From positions 93,369 through 157,368 of the forward strand of contig JAFQFD010000046.1 of the NCBI GenBank assembly GCA_017415715.1: a stretch of 64,000 nucleotides of DNA. Reading direction: 5' to 3'. Positions 24,524 through 32,209 of the stretch are shown piece by piece. Made by a program: the position numbers and the translations under genes. This stretch comes from Bacteroidales bacterium (lineage in GTDB: Bacteria > Bacteroidota > Bacteroidia > Bacteroidales > UBA932). How positions within the stretch are numbered: position 1 is the stretch's first letter; every line of letters starts with the position of its first letter. A model generated the notes under the pieces. The model had not been told where the DNA came from and did not search any database. It saw only the letters and a program-made list of their open reading frames with translations.

Positions 24524-25699
24524 TTAAATCTGCATGAATATCTTCCTTTCCTCTGCGCTGAATTTCTCGATGGCGTAGCGGAGGGTGGTGCGTGGCATTT
24601 TGCCTTTATAGGTGTTCAGGAATGATACGAGGAGACTCTTGTCGCGTTTGCCGACCTCGCGGAGCATCCAGCCTACGGCCTTCTGCATCAGGTCGTGCTT
24701 TGTTCCGAGGAAGATTTTCGCAAGTTCGATGGTGTCTGCGAATTGGCCATGGCGAATGAGCATCAGTGTGGAGACGACTGCAATGCGTTGTTCCCACATG
24801 ACCGGGGATTGTGCGAGAGTGTATAGCACGCTATGATCTTTATGCTTGACCAGATAGTCTCCTAAAATGTATGGTGCAGAAAGGTCCACCAGGTCCCAGT
24901 TGTTGATGCCTTTGAGGTGCTTAAGGTAGAATTGTACGGCCTCTTCCGGTGCCTTTTTGTATTTCTCGATGAGAATGAGCAGTGCGCAGAGCCTGCATTC
25001 GTGCCATTCGCTTTCCAGTAGAGCTTCTATAAGTTCGTATGAGGCTTCTTTGTGGGTCTTTGCCACCTTGCGGGTCTCTGGTACGACTACTCCGAGGAAC
25101 TTGTCGCCTTCTCCGTATTGGCCTTTGCCGGTCTTGAAGAAGCGTGGCAGCACGATCTTCTTCTCTTCGTCCGATGCTGCTATGAGATTGCGCATGATCT
25201 CTCCATATTCCTTTGCCAGTCTGAGGGTGGACAGTGAAAGATGACAATATCCCTCGGGATTCTTGACCAGGTAGTCTTGATGATATTCTTCTGCCGGATA
25301 AAAGAACTTCAGCGGCCCTTTTTCTACGGCCAATGGCTCTCCATAGGCCAGTTGCACCTCTTCATATACCTTCTCGACGTCGGCCCGGTCGGCCTCGTCG
25401 GTCCAATATATTCCGGTCCTGTACCTTGTGCCGCAGTCATTGCCCTGACGGTTTATCGAAAGGGGATTGATGGACCTGAAGAAGAGGCGGCAAAGCGTCG
25501 CAAGGGATATGATCCGGTCGTCATATGAAACCCTCACGCACTCCACATGTCCTGTCTTGTCTGTGTATACCTGCTGATACGTCGGTTCCGCGAGGTCCCC
25601 GTTGGCATATCCGGTCTCAGTCTCGAGCACGCCTTCAAATATTCTCATATAATGCTCTGTGCCCCAGAAGCATCCGCCTGCGAAATAGATATGTTTCAT
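24524..25699 (-). CDS. MsrA fused to AlkD-like DNA alkylation-repair domain
   Basis: This 391-residue protein is a single open frame. Residues 1-150 are peptide methionine-(S)-sulfoxide reductase, with the catalytic motif GGCFWGTEHY (Cys10), the GYANGD segment and NPLSINRQGNDCGTRYRTGIY. Residues 165-391 are an AlkD/HEAT-like domain, with VVVPETRKVAK, NNWDLVDLSAPYI and VGWMLREVGKRD. MsrA repairs oxidised methionine, while AlkD-type proteins excise alkylated bases. The two are normally separate genes, so this fusion would couple protein and DNA damage repair in one polypeptide. No frameshift separates the parts. Confidence 0.85.
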   Translation of the reverse strand: MKHIYFAGGCFWGTEHYMRIFEGVLETETGYANGDLAEPTYQQVYTDKTGHVECVRVSYDDRIISLATLCRLFFRSINPLSINRQGNDCGTRYRTGIYWTDEADRADVEKVYEEVQLAYGEPLAVEKGPLKFFYPAEEYHQDYLVKNPEGYCHLSLSTLRLAKEYGEIMRNLIAASDEEKKIVLPRFFKTGKGQYGEGDKFLGVVVPETRKVAKTHKEASYELIEALLESEWHECRLCALLILIEKYKKAPEEAVQFYLKHLKGINNWDLVDLSAPYILGDYLVKHKDHSVLYTLAQSPVMWEQRIAVVSTLMLIRHGQFADTIELAKIFLGTKHDLMQKAVGWMLREVGKRDKSLLVSFLNTYKGKMPRTTLRYAIEKFSAEERKIFMQI

Positions 25700-25702
25700 G
25701 TG

Positions 25703-25909
25703 TTATTGTCTTTTGAATGGGCGTCGGATCCTGATGGTGTTCCGGTCGTAGTTGTATATATGAGCGAACAGGCTTATTGCGTCGCGCAGCGTCCATCCGG
25801 ACGCGATTTCGCCTTCGGCATCTGCGTATACTGTATATGCAGTATGGAGGTCGAATGTGACAGGCTCGAATGTCTGTACGGTCTTGACGTTTAGAAACAG
25901 TGTATCCAT
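25703..25909 (-). CDS. Small conserved protein, unknown
   Basis: This 68-residue protein starts at the ATG at 25909; a longer frame would run into the opposite-strand gene region. It lies 3 bp upstream of the msrA-alkD gene on the same strand and is probably cotranscribed. It reads as a compact soluble alpha/beta protein (DTLFLNVKTVQTFEP, then WTLRDAISLFAHIYNYDRNTIRIR). No family is recognised. Confidence 0.55.
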   Translation of the reverse strand: MDTLFLNVKTVQTFEPVTFDLHTAYTVYADAEGEIASGWTLRDAISLFAHIYNYDRNTIRIRRPFKRQ

Positions 25910-26125
25910 AATCAAATGCTTTGTGTTTAGTCGTTTACGTGCCATTTGATCGTGGATGGCGAACCAGAACAGTTCAATCGGCATTTCCGACACGACAAAG
26001 TTATGTTTTCTTTGGTTTTATTCAAACATTTTGCTTTCTTTGTGATGAATTCTTCAGGTTCGCAGTCCTCGATCAAATTGCAGTTATCAATGTTTAATTG
26101 TCGAAAGACGCAAAATGACTGTATT

Positions 26126-26548
26126 ATGAGACAGAACCATTTCCTGGTGTCCATCAAGACTGTAGATGACACCCCGTTATTCCCCAAGTCTTTTAATGGG
26201 GAAATGTACCTTTTCCATACGGTAATCAGCACCGCGTCACGCTTTGGAGTCATCTCCAAGGGATTCGCATCATTCCCGACAGGAGTTGAAGCTGTGATAT
26301 GCTGCAATGACGTAAAGGAAGCCAAGAAGTTCGCAGATGGAGTCAGCAACCAGCTATACGCGAAGACCAATAGTCTCGGACATATCATCGAAAGCTTTGG
26401 TATACACATCGGAGAACTGACTGATGACGAAAGGACATTGGAAGCCGTGATGATGGACATGATGATGCGAAGCATGGCATCGCGTGGTGTCAGCCTGGAC
26501 GATGTGCCGACTATTAAAATGGATATGGACGGAAAGATCGTGAGCTGA
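26126..26548 (+). CDS. Uncharacterised 140-residue protein
   Basis: The ATG at 26126 (MRQNHFLVSIK) is chosen because the upstream in-frame sequence is low-complexity and overlaps the divergent gene. The protein looks soluble and ends in a Met/Asp-rich helix (VMMDMMMRSMASRG). No domain is recognised. It is followed 12 bp later by copy 2 of the 110-bp repeat. Confidence 0.55.
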   Translation: MRQNHFLVSIKTVDDTPLFPKSFNGEMYLFHTVISTASRFGVISKGFASFPTGVEAVICCNDVKEAKKFADGVSNQLYAKTNSLGHIIESFGIHIGELTDDERTLEAVMMDMMMRSMASRGVSLDDVPTIKMDMDGKIVS

Positions 26549-26560
26549 TTGCTGTTGTTG

Positions 26561-26672
26561 ACCGGTGTGACATGATTCTTGTGATTTTGTGTCACGCCCG
26601 TGCCAAATTTGTCCTAAATCAGCCTTAAAACGAGACTGGTGTGACATGAAAGTGCTTAATCGTGTCACACCT
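26561..26672. repeat. 110-bp two-hairpin intergenic repeat, copy 2
   Basis: It has the same layout as 23049-23161: a hairpin ACCGGTGTGACATGA...TGTGTCACGCC, the spacer AAAACGAGA, and a second hairpin GGTGTGACATGA...TCGTGTCACACC. It fills the space between two convergent genes and reaches the stop codon of the gene at 26671. This fits a bidirectional terminator built from a mobile palindromic unit. Confidence 0.75.
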
Positions 26673-27276
26673 ATAGCCCCAATTTCTTCATTCTTGTAAT
26701 TATTGCGCTTGGCTTTCTGCCGAAATGGTCAGCAATCTCTTGCACCGATTTTCCTTCTGACCACATCTGCTTCAGTTGTTCATCAGCCACTTCGGTCCAA
26801 GGTTCATATGCATTCGGGTGTTCCTGTCGAGCCGCGTATACTGAATATACCGGCTCTCCTGTCAGTTTCTTATAGGCCTTGAGATACTTCTTCAGACGCT
26901 TGACGTCCTTGTCGCTGAGATAGGGGAGGCGACGGATGTCCATGTTGTCCGTAAGGTCATTGATCTTCACCGCAACTGCCAGAGGATTCTTTTTCACCCT
27001 TTCAATGAACTCGTCGTAATTTTCGTTCTCAGAAGTCTTTGTTACGCACCTGAGTGCAGAAATGACCTCCTTGGAAAATCCTTCCGCTTCCAGTGCCTCA
27101 AAAGTCCAATCTCCGTCCTCAACTACGTCGTGCAGAACCCCGACGATCTTCTCCTCCTCGGTCCTTCCCATTTCCATCACACGAAGAGGGTGACCTATAT
27201 AATCCTTGCCGGCTTTATCAAGCTGGCCCTTATGTGCCTCTGTGGCAATCTGTATGGCTCTTTCAAGTGTACTCAT
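26671..27276 (-). CDS. RelA/SpoT-like HD hydrolase with C-terminal helix-turn-helix
   Basis: This 201-residue protein has an HD-type domain like the hydrolase half of RelA/SpoT. Landmarks are ATEAHKGQLDKAGKDYIGHP, VGVLHDVVEDGDWTFEAL and VKINDLTDNMD. These supply His, the HD pair and the ND pair for metal binding. A linker (HPNAYEPWTEVAD) leads to a helix-turn-helix-like tail with SVQEIADHFGRKPSAIITRMKKLG. It lacks a synthetase domain, so it would be a small alarmone hydrolase or nucleotide phosphohydrolase with a DNA-binding-like tail. Start 27276 avoids overlap with the upstream gene. Confidence 0.75.
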   Translation of the reverse strand: MSTLERAIQIATEAHKGQLDKAGKDYIGHPLRVMEMGRTEEEKIVGVLHDVVEDGDWTFEALEAEGFSKEVISALRCVTKTSENENYDEFIERVKKNPLAVAVKINDLTDNMDIRRLPYLSDKDVKRLKKYLKAYKKLTGEPVYSVYAARQEHPNAYEPWTEVADEQLKQMWSEGKSVQEIADHFGRKPSAIITRMKKLGL

Positions 27277-27286
27277 ATATATAACT

Positions 27287-27655
27287 CTAGCGCTTTTGCT
27301 GTTCAAATCCCTGAAGGGAGATTCTCTCATATGCACGCCTTCCGGCAGGTGTCATGAGGCCACGATCCTCGAGGTCAATGCATCTTTCCATATTGAGCTT
27401 GGTCCAATGACTATTCTTTCTTCTTGGAGACAGCCTCTGTGCCAAGCGGCCGTCTGGGAGTTTCTTCAATGTGCTGTCAATCCATCCGAAGCACAAGGCT
27501 TCTTCCACGACATCAACGTATGGAAGAACTCCCGCCGGTGGAGCCTTGCTCCGACTCACGACAACCCAGCACTCCTTCTCCCTGGAATGATTCTCCTCCA
27601 GCCAAGCCCTGAGCTGCGAACGGTCTGAGTATTCTAACAGTGTGGTGATTTCCAT
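27287..27655 (-). CDS. YdeI/OmpD-associated family protein (short form)
   Basis: These 122 residues match the YdeI family, with ECWVVVSRSK near the N-terminus and the diagnostic EALCFGWIDSTLKKL, followed by SPRRKNSHWTKLN. Family members reach about 190 residues; this one ends early, without the C-terminal helical part. The biological role is unclear; some are linked to resistance to cationic peptides. It precedes the HD gene by 10 bp. Confidence 0.75.
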   Translation of the reverse strand: MEITTLLEYSDRSQLRAWLEENHSREKECWVVVSRSKAPPAGVLPYVDVVEEALCFGWIDSTLKKLPDGRLAQRLSPRRKNSHWTKLNMERCIDLEDRGLMTPAGRRAYERISLQGFEQQKR

Positions 27656-27724
27656 TTTTTTTCTCCCTGCCTTTTTCGTTGAACAGATGATTTTCTCCCT
27701 ACTTTTTTGAGTTTTCTTCCTACC

Positions 27725-28696
27725 TTATTTGAATCCATAGTATTCGATCGTCATACCACCATCGTCTATCAGATCTCCGTTTTTCATCCTTTTCCTAGCG
27801 CCATCTTCTGTGCTGCTTAACGCCTTGAATACAATGTCAATTATACGGAGCTCAGGTGGGAATTCGAAGTCTTCGTAGCGGCTCCGGCCGCGTAAATTTA
27901 TAGATATGTAACCATCTTTTTTCTGGCTTCTATACAATAGCAAGTCTGATTTAAAACCCCGAAATCTCTTGTTAATTTCACAAACATCATATCCCAATTG
28001 TCGCAAATCAAATGACGTGTAAGGACCATGCGGATGAATGATGATAGTGCCGTTATCAAATATATCTTTTATGATGTCTCTAGTTTTCTCATACATTGGG
28101 TCCCTTTTTGAACTATTGGAAGAACTCTTTGATTTAAGAGAATGTGGAGTTGCTTGTATCCATTTTCGACCTTTGTCTGTGTTGGTCAAGAATTTCTTCA
28201 ATTCAACTTTGTTGGGAGCTTGATATTTAATATCGATCTCAATACACTTGAGATTGTTGTCAACTATGATTTGACGTTTCTTCTGATCTACTTTATGGCT
28301 GACATAGAATTCAATGAGAATACGTTCTCCATTGTCCATAATACCTTCTGCATCAGGTTTAATCCCGTAGCGCTCATCAAATTTCTCAATCTCAATATTG
28401 TGAATACGGGCTGAACCAGATGGAAAGTGACTATCATCAGATTTAGGCAGCATTATTCTGCCTGTTTCCTGGAGGATTTCTTTGGCCAACAGGTGTAGAA
28501 CTGACTCGTAGGCTCCTTCGCATTCTTTACCGTGTGCATGCGCAAAATGATGCTCTCTTTGATGTCCACCATTCTTAGCATGTAATGGTGCATTGCAGTA
28601 CGGACAATGGCACTCACACTTTGCACCATTGGCGACATCATCAACGTGGACAAGCGCTCCATTTTCATTAGGAGCATATGTTAGGAATACCCCCAT
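27725..28696 (-). CDS. CoiA-like zinc/PD-(D/E)XK nuclease protein
   Basis: In this 323-residue protein the N-terminal 90 residues carry a CoiA-type zinc-binding pattern (CPYC, then HHFAHAHG and a Cys). A nuclease-like core follows with KPDAEGIMDNGERILIEFYVSHKVD, giving the D...E pattern of PD-(D/E)XK folds. CoiA promotes recombination after DNA uptake in competent bacteria. Distant CoiA-like proteins also occur in defence loci. Here it lies 3 bp after hipT, so it is probably expressed with the toxin-antitoxin genes. The AT-rich base composition marks the beginning of the island. Confidence 0.65.
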   Translation of the reverse strand: MGVFLTYAPNENGALVHVDDVANGAKCECHCPYCNAPLHAKNGGHQREHHFAHAHGKECEGAYESVLHLLAKEILQETGRIMLPKSDDSHFPSGSARIHNIEIEKFDERYGIKPDAEGIMDNGERILIEFYVSHKVDQKKRQIIVDNNLKCIEIDIKYQAPNKVELKKFLTNTDKGRKWIQATPHSLKSKSSSNSSKRDPMYEKTRDIIKDIFDNGTIIIHPHGPYTSFDLRQLGYDVCEINKRFRGFKSDLLLYRSQKKDGYISINLRGRSRYEDFEFPPELRIIDIVFKALSSTEDGARKRMKNGDLIDDGGMTIEYYGFK

Positions 28697-28699
28697 AAT

Positions 28700-29650
28700 T
28701 TAAGCGTCCTTTCTCTCTGCAATGAACCTCCTCAGTCTTGACGCGACGCTCTGCTTGTACATCTCTTTGTCTTCGTCATCAAGAAAGGACATATCTATAA
28801 CTTCGTTGAACTTTGGAAGGAGTTTCTGGTATTTTGCAACCATGTTCTCGAAGACCTTTGGCGCAATGCCCGATGTTTCCATTGCCTTTACGAAGTCTGC
28901 TTTCTTGATGCGATTCTTTTTTGCGTTGAGAGTTAGAGCCAGCTCTTCATCATCCTTAGGATTAACCAAAGTTACATTCAACAGGTCATATGCTGGTGTG
29001 AGACCCCATTTGCCTTTAGGTGCGTAGAGTGAGAAGTTCTTTAGATGCATGTCGTTGTTTCCCACTAGCCAGCTGAAGAATACCTGTTCATAGAAGTCTG
29101 TAAGATCGAGAAGTGGTACGTACGAGTATTTCGCTATGACCTTTGCAATCTGCTCGTATGAACTCTTGTATTTATACTCAGTCTGTCTTTCGGTGAGCTG
29201 ACACATATCCTCCATCGGAATTTTATCACCATCTGTAGAACGGTCGATTCTTTTGGTCAGATATCCGAGTGTGCCATCCTTGAGACGGATCAATGTATGA
29301 GGAACAACTTTGATCTTAGCGATTTCTGCCAAGTGCATTGTCAGGTCTTCATTCTCGGGCAGAGTCTTGTATGATTGTGTCTGCGGTTTGAAGATGTAGT
29401 CTCCCCAGAGACCTACAATTGTAAGTCTCTTTGAACCATCGTGTCTATCCAGGTGAAGAGAGAGCTTAGCCTGAACACCAGTCAGTGTCGTCTGTGATTG
29501 GATAACCTGGGCAGCCAATGTGTCAAGCTCATCAAGAGAGTAGGGTACTTCGGGAACTTCAGGTATCCCGAAAAACTTTTTGCAGCATCCTTTGTGGAAG
29601 TCCATTTCGCCGTCTGCAAGCTCTTTATAACAGTATAGGCATTTACTCAT
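28700..29650 (-). CDS. hipT: HipA-type toxin kinase, C-terminal (HipT-like) subunit
   Basis: This 316-residue HipA-like Ser/Thr kinase has a glycine-rich loop (QSQTTLTGVQAKLSL), a catalytic motif GNNDMHLKNFSL and the metal site AYDLLN. A small Cys-rich head (CLYCYKELADGEMDFHKGCC) precedes the kinase. The N-subdomain-1 found in fused HipA is a separate gene directly upstream, as in HipBST systems, where HipT phosphorylates a tRNA synthetase. The target here is unknown. The ATG at 29650, 5 bp after the hipS stop, is preferred over an upstream start that would overlap hipS. Confidence 0.8.
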   Translation of the reverse strand: MSKCLYCYKELADGEMDFHKGCCKKFFGIPEVPEVPYSLDELDTLAAQVIQSQTTLTGVQAKLSLHLDRHDGSKRLTIVGLWGDYIFKPQTQSYKTLPENEDLTMHLAEIAKIKVVPHTLIRLKDGTLGYLTKRIDRSTDGDKIPMEDMCQLTERQTEYKYKSSYEQIAKVIAKYSYVPLLDLTDFYEQVFFSWLVGNNDMHLKNFSLYAPKGKWGLTPAYDLLNVTLVNPKDDEELALTLNAKKNRIKKADFVKAMETSGIAPKVFENMVAKYQKLLPKFNEVIDMSFLDDEDKEMYKQSVASRLRRFIAERKDA

Positions 29651-29655
29651 GGCTT

Positions 29656-29976
29656 CTATTCTTTTACAGGTACAACACTCACTGCGCCGATACAATCCTT
29701 GCAGCAGAGCAGGAGCAAAGACATTCGGTCAAGGTAACTGATGTCGGTATTCTTTAGTGCAACATCAAGAAGCCATCCTTCTGGAATGAGTCCGTCGAAG
29801 AATGGAAACAGGACATTTGAATGATATGGCTTATCAGTCAGTGGGAGCGTAAGGCTCACCGGTTCAGCATTCTTGCTTTCAAGATAATCCTTGATGTAGC
29901 AGAACTCGTAGCCTGCATCGGTTTCTGTCAAGATTCCGGCCAGGCTATTCTTGTAAAATACTTCAGCTCTTTTCAT
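29656..29976 (-). CDS. hipS: HipA N-terminal subdomain protein (HipS-like)
   Basis: These 106 residues correspond to the N-subdomain-1 of HipA: VFYKNSLAGILTE, then SLTLPLTDKPYHSN and FFDGLIPEGWLLD. In tripartite HipBST loci this small protein acts as the antitoxin of HipT. It overlaps hipB by 14 bp and precedes hipT by 5 bp. The frame is intact, so this is a natural split and not a broken hipA. Confidence 0.8.
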   Translation of the reverse strand: MKRAEVFYKNSLAGILTETDAGYEFCYIKDYLESKNAEPVSLTLPLTDKPYHSNVLFPFFDGLIPEGWLLDVALKNTDISYLDRMSLLLLCCKDCIGAVSVVPVKE

Positions 29977-30181
29977 GGAGTTCCTCTGTTCTTACAGGTG
30001 CCAGTTCGTAGCCGAACATAGCAAGCACTTGATTTACTTTATCCATTCTCAGGGTTGGCTTCCCCTGTTCGAGTTGTCGTACAAAGTTAAGACCTACACC
30101 GCTTTTCAAGGCCAGGTCTTCCTGTGTCAGTCCATACTCTTTCCTGAGAGTCTTGAGAGTTGCAGATAGTAACGATTTCAT
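29963..30181 (-). CDS. hipB: HipB-type XRE regulator
   Basis: This 72-residue protein has an XRE helix-turn-helix (YGLTQEDLALKSGVGLNFVRQLEQGK) and a short C-terminal extension. It is expected to bind the operators upstream and autoregulate the operon. Start 30181 is the ATG just after the proximal operator; an earlier in-frame start would lie inside the promoter. Confidence 0.85.
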   Translation of the reverse strand: MKSLLSATLKTLRKEYGLTQEDLALKSGVGLNFVRQLEQGKPTLRMDKVNQVLAMFGYELAPVRTEELHEKS

Positions 30182-30193
30182 AAAACTACATCT

Positions 30194-30242
30194 TATCGGA
30201 TACAAATTTAACAATTTTTATGAAATTATATCATATCGGATA
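30194..30242 (-). promoter_or_regulatory. hipBST promoter with two HipB-like operators
   Basis: TATCGGATA occurs twice, at 30194-30202 and 30234-30242, within longer similar stretches (ACATCTTATCGGATA and ATATCATATCGGATA). The copies are exactly 40 bp apart, about four helical turns. A TAAATTTG -7 box (30210-30203, minus strand) lies between them, next to the proximal copy. The distal copy covers the expected -33 position. This layout fits repression by a HipB dimer pair. Confidence 0.65.
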
Positions 30243-30320
30243 TAAAAATGTGTTGTGGAATTCAAATTATATTAGAACGGATGTAATCCTGATTGTCAAA
30301 CAGAGGTTTCACTACCATAA

Positions 30321-30362
30321 ATGCTCCACATATGATGGTTTCCTGCTATCATAGTGGAGCAT
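30321..30362. terminator. Hairpin between fic and the hip promoter
   Basis: ATGCTCCAC (30321-30329) pairs with GTGGAGCAT (30354-30362), extended by TATGAT/ATCATA inside. It lies about 40 bp past the fic stop. No clear U-run follows on either strand, so terminator function is uncertain. Confidence 0.4.
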
Positions 30363-30403
30363 ATTGTAAAGGCAATTTAATGTTAACCTATTGGAGTAGT
30401 ATG

Positions 30404-31528
30404 TTATCTTGAAAGTTCCTTATATACCGCTAACCCCTTAATAGTTAATAAATACTTTTGGCGTGGGTGACGCGGAGAATCAGGGTAAAGCATACGAACA
30501 TATCCTTCCCGCATAGCAGGAGAAAGAGAATATTCAATAAAATTTGGTCTATCCTTTAATCCTACGGCAGCCATCATCTCCTTTACTGATAGCTGTTTCT
30601 CCGCAACAACACTAATTAAACGCTTAACATTTTCGCTCTCTGGGAGGACACTTATTGGGGTACTTGTTAGGGTGCTTGTTGGGGTGCTTGTTGGGGTAAT
30701 CCCATCAAGTAACTCTTTTGCCTTGATATGAAGATGTCTGTTCATAAGAACATTCTCTTCGCCCATCAAAAGGTTGCGGAAAAAGCGTTCAAGATGAATA
30801 GTTTCCTTATATATCCCTTTCTGAAGATTCTGGTAGTTGGCTCGGACAAGAGCATTGCGGAAGTACCATGAATTCTTCTCAAAAGTGGTATTATTTACAT
30901 CGAACCCGAGTGAGCGTAGATACTTGATGATGAATACCGCTGTTGTTCTTGTATTACCTTCACAGAATGGATGAATCTGCCAGATATCTGAAGTAAATTG
31001 AGCTATATGCTTAACGATCTCTGACATATCCATACCTGTATACTTGAAATCTCGCTCTCTCTGAATGTCGTGCGACAAAGCATCTTTTAGTTCAAAGGCA
31101 AATCCATATGAAACAGATGCTCCGTCCAATACCCATTCTTTCTTTGATATTTCGTAGTCACGCAAGATACCGGCATGTTTGAATATCCCTGTAAAAATTC
31201 TTTTGTGAATAGATGTCAATCCATGAAGTGAGAATGTGAATGATGGCTCATTTATAATTTTGGTAATGTTTGCAGCAGCCTTGTCTGCTTCCTCTTTTTC
31301 ATCATCTTCTGGTGTTCTTGCAGTCTTTGATTGGTAATAAGTATCGATGAGTCCCTTTACCTGTTCAATGGTAATGTCCCCCTCAATATGCTTTGCGGCA
31401 GTTTCGTTCAAGTACTCAGATGTTTTTAGACCATCAACAGCCTGCAAACCAATCGCAGTTTTCCACGCCTCTGCTCTCTCTTTACCACCAGGCTCACCCA
31501 TTTTTATGTATGTATCAAAGTCAATCAT
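30404..31528 (-). CDS. Fic-domain protein (AMPylase type) with C-terminal winged helix
   Basis: This 374-residue protein has the Fic motif HPFCEGNTR at 186-194, with all catalytic residues. The N-terminal helix contains AKHIEG (45-50), matching the class II inhibitory motif (S/T)xxxEG except that Ala45 stands for Ser/Thr. A Pro/Thr/Ser repeat (about 280-296) links to a C-terminal winged-helix region with KQLSVKEMMAAVGL. Such proteins transfer AMP to target proteins, and many are toxin-like or regulatory. It lies between the hip operon and the phosphorothioation-type operon. Confidence 0.85.
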   Translation of the reverse strand: MIDFDTYIKMGEPGGKERAEAWKTAIGLQAVDGLKTSEYLNETAAKHIEGDITIEQVKGLIDTYYQSKTARTPEDDEKEEADKAAANITKIINEPSFTFSLHGLTSIHKRIFTGIFKHAGILRDYEISKKEWVLDGASVSYGFAFELKDALSHDIQRERDFKYTGMDMSEIVKHIAQFTSDIWQIHPFCEGNTRTTAVFIIKYLRSLGFDVNNTTFEKNSWYFRNALVRANYQNLQKGIYKETIHLERFFRNLLMGEENVLMNRHLHIKAKELLDGITPTSTPTSTLTSTPISVLPESENVKRLISVVAEKQLSVKEMMAAVGLKDRPNFIEYSLSPAMREGYVRMLYPDSPRHPRQKYLLTIKGLAVYKELSR

Positions 31529-31634
31529 ATTGCAATGTTAATTATATTAATCCGCTTTATTTCCAAACAGCCGCATCTCACTGTCATTGTAGAATCAAAT
31601 GGATATTTTACTCATAAATCACAATTCTAAAATA

Positions 31635-32207
31635 CTAATCTAATGATTCAGGCTCATCATCTTCTAATGTGGAAGAGTTAGTATCAAAAGTAAGAAATAT
31701 CTCCAAGAAAGCTGTTTCTTTATAGAAATAGTTAGGATTATCAATTAATTTGTCTTCTATAAAATGAAAACCCCAATTAGCATATTCTTCCATTGTTTGC
31801 ATAAGAGCATCTACCGCTTTCCTTGCTGTAACTAAATTCTTGTCAAGAGCGATGAAGTCAAACTCTGTTTTTGCAATTAATGCAGTGAATATGAACTCTC
31901 TTAATTTAGGATAAGCTTTTCTTCCTTTCACAGAATCAATATTACCCCAATACTGAATGGGTTGTCCAAACGATTTAATTTTTGTACTATCATCTATAAG
32001 TTTTCTTCTTTGATTATAGTATAGACCTATAAAAAATGCAATGATAAAAATCTCGTAACCAGCACCAAAGAGTTTACCTTTGGCATCTCCCAATCTGGTT
32101 ACACCTTTTCCATAATCACTGAAGTTCTTAATAACAGAGTCTTCATAGCGTTTTTCCCAATTAGGATTACGCTTTGCCCATATATCATATAATTTTTCAG
32201 CAGCCAT
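31635..32207 (-). CDS. Last gene of Ssp-type operon, unknown helical protein
   Basis: This 190-residue protein is mostly helical in character, with a hydrophobic central helix (GAGYEIFIIAFFIGLYY). It is 2 bp from the DndD-like ATPase gene, so it is likely its partner. Size and position recall DndE, which accompanies DndD, but I see no sequence motif that proves this. The 106 bp after its stop show no strong terminator. Confidence 0.5.
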   Translation of the reverse strand: MAAEKLYDIWAKRNPNWEKRYEDSVIKNFSDYGKGVTRLGDAKGKLFGAGYEIFIIAFFIGLYYNQRRKLIDDSTKIKSFGQPIQYWGNIDSVKGRKAYPKLREFIFTALIAKTEFDFIALDKNLVTARKAVDALMQTMEEYANWGFHFIEDKLIDNPNYFYKETAFLEIFLTFDTNSSTLEDDEPESLD

Positions 32208-32209
32208 AT

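Noticed and set aside
28700-29976. Frameshifted hipA pseudogene.
   Set aside because: Both halves have their own start and stop close together, and the split falls at the domain border as in HipBST systems.
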